Below are positions 57,041 to 64,000 of a stretch of DNA of 64,000 nt, piece after piece. Below the pieces are notes generated by a model that worked only from the letters and a program-made list of their open reading frames with translations, ran no database searches and was not told where the DNA came from. The stretch comes from Pseudomonas fluorescens. GTDB lineage: Bacteria > Pseudomonadota > Gammaproteobacteria > Pseudomonadales > Pseudomonadaceae. The position numbers and the translations under genes were made by a program. Every line of letters begins with the position of its first letter. Position 1 is the first letter of the stretch. The DNA lies in assembly GCF_000730425.1 (NCBI RefSeq), contig NZ_CP008896.1, positions 4,588,001-4,652,000 of the forward strand, read 5' to 3'.

Positions 57041-57577
57041 ATGGTCGATAGCGCCAAGGAGGTCGCGCACCGCGCGGCCTCGGATGCCGAGCACATCGCC
57101 TGGGTTGACGAACAGGACAACCTGCTCGGCGCCCTGGTGCGTGCCGACCTGCGCGAACGCGGGCTGATCGGGCGCGGTACCTACATCATGTTGTTCAACT
57201 CTGCCGGTGAGCTGTGCGTGCATCGGCGCACTCTGAGCAAAGCCATCTATCCCGGTTACTGGGACGTGGCAGCGGGCGGAATGGTGGCGGCTGGCGAGAC
57301 CTATGAGCAGTCGGCGGCCCGTGAGCTGGAAGAAGAGCTGGGCGTCAGTGGTGTGCAACTGACTGCTCACGACCACTTCTTTTTCGAGGATACGGGCAAC
57401 CGCCTCTGGTGCTCGGCGTTTTCGGCGGTCTGGGACGGGCCGCTGCAGTTGCAGCCTGAAGAAGTGCTGGAAGCGCGTTTTATGAGCATCGAGGCGGTGC
57501 TTGCCGATATCGAGCAAAAGTCCTATTGCCCCGACTCCCTGGCCGCATTAAAACGCTATCTGGCGGCACGTCGCTAA
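57041..57577 (+). CDS. NUDIX hydrolase, YfcD-like
   Basis: A 178-residue NUDIX protein with the box GMVAAGETYEQSAARELEEELGV (pattern Gx5Ex7REUxEExGU present from GMVAAGE onward) and the family motif LCVHRRTLSKAIYPGYWDVAAGG. YfcD relatives resemble isopentenyl-diphosphate isomerase; the substrate is unknown. Overlaps nothing and sits 3 bases after the DUF2333 gene. Confidence 0.92.
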   Translation: MVDSAKEVAHRAASDAEHIAWVDEQDNLLGALVRADLRERGLIGRGTYIMLFNSAGELCVHRRTLSKAIYPGYWDVAAGGMVAAGETYEQSAARELEEELGVSGVQLTAHDHFFFEDTGNRLWCSAFSAVWDGPLQLQPEEVLEARFMSIEAVLADIEQKSYCPDSLAALKRYLAARR

Positions 57578-57796
57578 AGTTGCATAAATTGGCGCCATTT
57601 GGCTCTTAGCAAGTAGGCTTTTTGCCGTTACACTGCGCGACTTTTCAAGCCGAACCGCTACAGCGACTCCCCGGCTCCTACAGGGGGCGGGGAGGCCCAG
57701 GCGGTTTGGTAGCGCTGCCCCTGCCTGAGTGGGGCTTCGCGGTCAGCAGCCCGTTGCGGGCACTGATCAGTCTTCATCCTCCCAAGAGGATTGCCG

Positions 57797-58168
57797 GTGG
57801 CCAAAAAAGCCGCATCCTTCGCCGCCCTTGGTGGCCTGGTGTTTTCCACCGACGCAGGTCGGCATTGCCCGGACTGTCGCCAGCCCGTGGACGCCTGTAC
57901 CTGCAAACAGACCCTGATTCCCGAAGGTGACGGTATTGCCCGCGTACGTCGCGAGAGCAAGGGCCGTGGCGGCAAGACGGTGACCACCATCACCGGCGTG
58001 CCCCTGGCCAGCGACCCGCTCAAGGAATTGGCCACCGTGCTGAAAAAGCGCTGTGGCACCGGTGGCGCCCTGAAAGACGGGGTCATCGAAATCCAGGGCG
58101 ATCACGTCGAGTTGCTGTTGGCCGAGTTGATCAAGCTGGGTTACAAGGCGAAGAAATCCGGCGGCTAG
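57797..58168 (+). CDS. SUI1/eIF1-like translation factor YciH
   Basis: A 123-residue protein with a Cys-rich N-terminus (HCPDCRQPVDACTC) and the SUI1 fold (RRESKGRGGKTVTTITGVPL, VLKKRCGTGGALKDGVIEIQGDH). Bacterial YciH discriminates initiation complexes. The GTG at 57797 follows AGAGGA with a 6-base gap and is preferred over a TTG at 57791. The 219-base gap before it holds a palindrome with CTCCCC...GGGGAG arms (57665-57695) containing half a REP. Confidence 0.92.
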   Translation: MAKKAASFAALGGLVFSTDAGRHCPDCRQPVDACTCKQTLIPEGDGIARVRRESKGRGGKTVTTITGVPLASDPLKELATVLKKRCGTGGALKDGVIEIQGDHVELLLAELIKLGYKAKKSGG

Positions 58169-58172
58169 CAGC

Positions 58173-58226
58173 CTCTGTGAAACCCGCACCGATGAGCATG
58201 CTCGTCGTCTCCATGGTTTCACAGAG
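58173..58226. promoter_or_regulatory. Nested inverted repeat between sui1 and speA
   Basis: Outer arms CTCTGTGAAACC and GGTTTCACAGAG are perfect over 12 bp; inside lies GATGAGCA/TGCTCGTC, paired apart from one G-T. It starts four bases after the sui1 stop and could be a terminator or a control element for speA. Confidence 0.5.
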
Positions 58227-58364
58227 CCTGTTCCTGACCGGTGTCTAAACTCTGTCCTGCAAGCGGGGTCTATCCCTCTCACAGGCAAATCGTCATTTTC
58301 ACTCTTTAGACTGCGCCAGCCTCTGACTTGGGTGGCGCTCTTCGACTTTATATAGGGGACTTCG

Positions 58365-60278
<1,914 letters not shown>

Positions 60279-60300
60279 GACCGGCAGGCAGCGATTCAAA

Positions 60301-60358
60301 CTGTAGGAGCGCTTGTGTGGGAGCGGGCTTGCCCGCTCCCACACAAACCAGCTCCCAC
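60301..60358. repeat. REP cluster after speA
   Basis: A half copy CTGTAGGAGC, then the palindrome TGTGTGGGAGCGGGC-TT-GCCCGCTCCCACACA (60314-60345), then a half copy AGCTCCCACCT. It lies between convergent speA and the MATE gene and probably terminates both. Confidence 0.75.
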
Positions 60359-60360
60359 CT

Positions 60361-61704
60361 TCAGTGTGCGCCCAGCCACAGCCCTTGCCGACTCAGGCGC
60401 CAGGCAATCGCCCATAACGTCAGACTGCGCACGGCCATAAACAGCAGGAAGGTTATCCACAGCCCGTGGTTGCCCAGCCCCTGCAGCGCCCAGGCTAGCG
60501 GCAGGACAATCAGCACCGTCAGCAACATGCCATTGCGCATCTCCCGCGCGCGGGTCGCGCCGATAAACAAACCGTCCAGCAGATAACTCCACACCGCAAT
60601 CAACGGCAGCACCGCAAGGTACGGCAGGTAGATATCGGCGGTGGCGCGCACGCTGGGGATATCGGTCTGCATGGCGATAAACAAGTGGCCGGCGAAGGTA
60701 AACAACAGCACAAACCCGAGGCTGGCGATCAGTGACCAGCCGCAGGCGACCACCAATGAGCGACGCAGGGCCTGGCGGTCATGGGCACCAATGGCATGGC
60801 CGCACAGCGCCTCCACCGCGTGGGCCAAACCATCCAGGGCATGGGCGGTCAGCAATAGCCCGTTCAGCAGCAGGGCATTGGCCGCCACGGTGGCATCGCC
60901 CAGCCGTGCGCCTTGCACCGTGATCATGAAAAACACCGATTGCAGCGCCAGGCTGCGGATAAAGATGTCGCGGTTGACCGCCAGCAACGCACGCCAGCTT
61001 TGCCAGACCTTGAGCGCCGCCCAGGCGATATGCCCGGGATAGGCACGCAGGGCTTTTTGCGTCAGGGCCAGGCCGAGCAGGGCGCCGGCCCATTCGGCAA
61101 TCACCGAGGCTCGCGCCGAACCGACCACACCCCAGTCCAGTCCCAGTACAAACCACAGGTTCAGGGCAATGTTCACCAGGTTGGTAGTCAAAAGAATCGC
61201 CAGCGGCGCCCGGGCGTTTTGCGTGCCGAGGAACCAGCCCACCAGCGCATAAGTGGCCAGGGCGGCGGGCAGGCCGAACAGGCGGGTGTGGAAGAATTCG
61301 CGGGTCAGTTGGTTCAACTCGGCCGAAGGCTGCATCCATTCCAGCGCCAGATGGCTCAGGGGAATGCCCACCGTGCCCAGCACCATCGCCAACCCGAGCG
61401 CCAACAGCAGGCCTTGCAACAGGATTTGCCGCAGCGCCGCGCCATCATTGCGTCCAGCGGCCTGGGCGGCGAACCCGGTGGTGCCCATGCGCAGAAAACC
61501 CATGGCCCAGGCCAGGAAGGTATATAGGCTGGCTCCCACGGCCACGGCGCCCAGTTGATGGGCATGGGGCAGGTGGCCGATGACCATGCTGTCCACCAAG
61601 GCCACCAGCGGCACCGAGATATTCGACAGAATCATCGGCGCGGCCAGGGCCCAGACACGGCGATGGGTGGGGCGGTGGCGCCAGTCGGCAAGTAAGGTGG
61701 GCAT
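60361..61704 (-). CDS. dinF: MATE-family efflux transporter, DinF-like
   Basis: A 447-residue transporter with twelve helices in two MATE halves: RVWALAAPMILSNISVPLVALVDSMVIGHL and, in the second half, FIRSLALQSVFFMITVQGARLG. It resembles DinF, which exports small organic cations or acids in antiport with H+ or Na+. ATG at 61704 follows AAGGAG. The substrate is unknown. Confidence 0.9.
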   Translation of the reverse strand: MPTLLADWRHRPTHRRVWALAAPMILSNISVPLVALVDSMVIGHLPHAHQLGAVAVGASLYTFLAWAMGFLRMGTTGFAAQAAGRNDGAALRQILLQGLLLALGLAMVLGTVGIPLSHLALEWMQPSAELNQLTREFFHTRLFGLPAALATYALVGWFLGTQNARAPLAILLTTNLVNIALNLWFVLGLDWGVVGSARASVIAEWAGALLGLALTQKALRAYPGHIAWAALKVWQSWRALLAVNRDIFIRSLALQSVFFMITVQGARLGDATVAANALLLNGLLLTAHALDGLAHAVEALCGHAIGAHDRQALRRSLVVACGWSLIASLGFVLLFTFAGHLFIAMQTDIPSVRATADIYLPYLAVLPLIAVWSYLLDGLFIGATRAREMRNGMLLTVLIVLPLAWALQGLGNHGLWITFLLFMAVRSLTLWAIAWRLSRQGLWLGAH

Positions 61705-61759
61705 GCGGGCTCCTTGGGGGAGCGGCATTGTAACTGGCCCTCAACAGCGGCGCAGATCC

Positions 61760-61854
61760 AAATGTGGGAGCTGGCTTGCCTGCGATCGCGGCGGATCATT
61801 CACCGGATGAGTCGCCTGAAACTCCGCCATCGCAGGCAAGCCAGCTCCCACATT
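61760..61854. repeat. REPIN (GTGGGAGCTGGCTTGCCT type)
   Basis: Inverted pair AATGTGGGAGCTGGC... and ...GCCAGCTCCCACATT with ~40-base interior, between the divergent MATE and macroglobulin genes. Confidence 0.85.
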
Positions 61855-61986
61855 TGATTCTGTGTTGCCTTTAGGTTGCACGCAGAACCAGGCCACCCTC
61901 TGTCGGTCAATGTGAGCAGCGCCACAGCCACTTCGCTGGCACTGATATATAGTTCACCCCTCAGACACCCCGACAACGAGTACCCC

Positions 61987-64000
61987 ATGCTTAACAAAGG
62001 ATTGTTCCTGGCCTGCGCGCTGGTTCTGCTGAGCGCCTGCGATTCTTCCGAAAAAACAGCATCCCCGGCCGCGCCTGCCGCAGCGGTGACGGTGCCGGCC
62101 AAGCCTGCGGTGGATGTGGCGACGCTCAAGCAGCGTTATGCCGGCCGTGAGTTAAGCGTGGTGGACGTGTCTGAGGTGCAACTCGATGGCGCCAGCACCT
62201 TGTCGGTGAGTTTCTCGATCCCGCTGGACCCGGACCAGAAGTTTGCCGACAAGCTGCACCTGGTGGACAGCAAGTCCGGCAAGGTCGACGGTGCCTGGGA
62301 GCTTTCCGACAACCTGATGGAGCTGCGCCTGCGCCACCTGGAGCCCCAGCGCAAGCTGGTGCTGACCGTGGACGCCGGCCTGCGCGGGGTCAATGACGCC
62401 AAACTCGCCGCCGAGTACGTCAGCCGCCTGGAAACCCGCGACCTGCAAGCCACTGTCGGCTTCGCCAGCCGTGGCACGTTGCTGCCGACCCGCCTGGCTG
62501 AAGGCCTGCCGGTGATCGCGCTGAATGTCGACAAGATCGACGTCGAGTTCTTCCGCATCAAACCCGAATCACTGCCGGCCTTTCTCGCCCAATGGGGCCG
62601 CAATACCAGCCTGCAAAGCTACGAGTCCCGTGAGCTGCTGCCGATGGCTGACCTGGTGTACGGCGGCCGTTTCGACCTCAACCCTGCACGCAATACCCGC
62701 GAAACCCTGCTGTTGCCGATCGCCGGTCTCAAGCAACTGCAACAGCCGGGGGTGTACCTGGCGGTGATGCGTGCGTCGGGCACCTACAACTATTCGCAAC
62801 CGGCCACGCTGTTCACCCTCAGTGATATCGGCCTGTCGGTGCACCGTTACGCCAACCGCCTGGATGTGTTTACCCAGGCGTTGGAAGGCGGCAAGGCGCT
62901 GGACGGTGTCGAGCTGGAAATCCTCGATGCCGAAGGCCGCGTGCTGGGCCAGGGCAAGACTGAGAAGGGCGGCCACGCTGAACTGCCACTACCGAAAAAG
63001 GCCCAGGTATTGCTCGCCAAACAGGGCGAGCAGACCAGCCTGTTACGCCTCGACAGCGCAGCGCTGGACCTGGCCGAGTTCGATATCGGCGGCCAGCCCG
63101 CGCACCCGTTGCAATTCTTCGTGTTCGGCCCGCGCGACCTCTACCGCCCTGGCGAAACCGTGCTGCTCAACGCATTGCTGCGCGACAAGGACGGTAATGC
63201 CGTCAAGCCGCAACCGGTGAGCGTCGAAGTACGCCGCCCGGATGAGCAGGTCAGCCGCAAGTTCGTGTGGGATGCGGATGCTTCCGGCCTCTATCAATAC
63301 CCACTGCAACTGGCCGGCGAAGCGCCGACCGGGCGCTGGCAACTGGTGTTCGACCTGGGTGACGGCAAGCCGCAGTTGTATGAATTCCTCGTCGAGGACT
63401 TCCTGCCCGAGCGCCTGGCCCTGGAACTCAAGGGCAGCGATGCACCGTTGAGCCCGGCTGAGAATGCAGTCATCGAGGTCAACGGTCGTTACCTCTACGG
63501 CGCCCCGGCGGCGGGCAACCGCCTGAGCGGGCAAGTGTATGTGCGGCCGTTGCGCGAGGCGGTCAAGTCGCTGCCCGGTTATGAGTTTGGCTCGGTGACT
63601 GAAGAAGAACTGAGCCAGGATTTTGAACTCGATGAAAGCGTGCTCGACGCCAAGGGCCAGGAAAAACTGACCCTGGAAAGCAAGTGGAGCGAGGCAAAGT
63701 CGCCGTTGCAACTGATCGTCCAGGCCAGCCTGCAAGAGTCGGGCGGGCGCCCGATCACCCGGCGCCTGGTGCAGCCGGTATGGCCGGCCGAGCAACTGCC
63801 CGGCCTGCGTGGGCTGTTCGATGGCAAGGAAACCAATGGCGATGGCCCGGCGGAATTCGAAGTGCTGCTGGCCAACCAGGATGGCCAGAAACTTGCCGCC
63901 GACAACCTCAAGGTCCGCCTGGTTCGCGAGCGCCGCGACTACTACTGGAACTACTCGGACAACGATGGCTGGAGCTATCACTACAACGAAAAATTCCTCA
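61987..64000 (+). CDS. Alpha-2-macroglobulin family lipoprotein, N-terminal part
   Basis: Open for 671 codons from ATG 61987 to the right edge without a stop, so the C-terminus is missing. It has a lipoprotein signal peptide with lipobox LLSAC (Cys18), an Ala/Pro-rich linker, then macroglobulin-like beta domains (FFVFGPRDLYRPGETVLLNALLRDKDGN is the diagnostic MG block, cited here by its core YRPGETV). Family members (YfhM/MagD, up to ~1600 residues) are periplasmic protease traps that often sit upstream of pbpC. The thioester site would lie beyond the window. Confidence 0.93.
   Translation, partial: MLNKGLFLACALVLLSACDSSEKTASPAAPAAAVTVPAKPAVDVATLKQRYAGRELSVVDVSEVQLDGASTLSVSFSIPLDPDQKFADKLHLVDSKSGKVDGAWELSDNLMELRLRHLEPQRKLVLTVDAGLRGVNDAKLAAEYVSRLETRDLQATVGFASRGTLLPTRLAEGLPVIALNVDKIDVEFFRIKPESLPAFLAQWGRNTSLQSYESRELLPMADLVYGGRFDLNPARNTRETLLLPIAGLKQLQQPGVYLAVMRASGTYNYSQPATLFTLSDIGLSVHRYANRLDVFTQALEGGKALDGVELEILDAEGRVLGQGKTEKGGHAELPLPKKAQVLLAKQGEQTSLLRLDSAALDLAEFDIGGQPAHPLQFFVFGPRDLYRPGETVLLNALLRDKDGNAVKPQPVSVEVRRPDEQVSRKFVWDADASGLYQYPLQLAGEAPTGRWQLVFDLGDGKPQLYEFLVEDFLPERLALELKGSDAPLSPAENAVIEVNGRYLYGAPAAGNRLSGQVYVRPLREAVKSLPGYEFGSVTEEELSQDFELDESVLDAKGQEKLTLESKWSEAKSPLQLIVQASLQESGGRPITRRLVQPVWPAEQLPGLRGLFDGKETNGDGPAEFEVLLANQDGQKLAADNLKVRLVRERRDYYWNYSDNDGWSYHYNEKFL

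Noticed and set aside
57665-57695. Full REP element before sui1
   Set aside because: Only the half GGCTCCTACA is present within a different CTCCCC/GGGGAG hairpin.

Overview
The window reads as a chromosomal segment of a Pseudomonas of the P. fluorescens group. Gene density and codon use are high-GC pseudomonad throughout, short REP/REPIN palindromes of the P. fluorescens type sit in many intergenic gaps, and much of the gene order (ferritin-like gene, Hsp70, ure, urt, retS, purD, purH, fis, dusB, prmA, accC, accB, aroQ, ctpL, gcbA, NUDIX, sui1, speA) follows what I remember of P. aeruginosa PAO1 around PA4839-PA4880. No rRNA, tRNA, CRISPR array, prophage or insertion sequence was seen.

Layout. 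1-7.3 kb: partial ferritin-like gene, a lipase with no signal peptide, a divergent EamA transporter/AraC regulator pair around a perfect palindrome, psiF, an AI-2E family permease, and a head-to-head Hsp70/cbpA chaperone pair with a sigma-32-like promoter. 7.4-12.6 kb: a very large effector-like gene (toxin-like N-terminal region, leucine-rich repeats, NEL-type E3 ubiquitin ligase) split by a -1 frameshift near 9.16 kb. 12.6-22.9 kb: urea import and hydrolysis (urtABCDE, ureD, ureA, two acetyltransferases, ureB, ureC), headed by a near-consensus sigma-54 promoter. Accessory ureEFG are not in the window.

23-38.8 kb is a metal and cofactor block that separates urtA from retS: a FecBCD-type ABC transporter whose outer-membrane receptor survives only as a C-terminal stub next to a Zur-box-like palindrome; a copper cluster (PepSY protein, OprC, two DUF2946 proteins, PCu(A)C chaperone); the aerobic cobalamin genes cobK-cobL and cobG-cobH-cobI-cobJ in divergent operons with no cbiD or cobF; and an unrecognised 262-residue protein with a structured leader.

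38.8-64 kb is mostly core: MarC, the RetS signalling kinase, purine synthesis, Fis/DusB, PrmA, acetyl-CoA carboxylase biotin subunits, AroQ, a chemoreceptor, the GcbA diguanylate cyclase, a DUF2333 protein, a NUDIX hydrolase, a SUI1-like factor, arginine decarboxylase, a MATE exporter and the start of an alpha-2-macroglobulin lipoprotein that runs off the right edge. The most notable points are the broken NEL effector, the orphaned Zur-linked ABC transporter with its eroded receptor, the missing corrin step, and the unknown protein at 37966.
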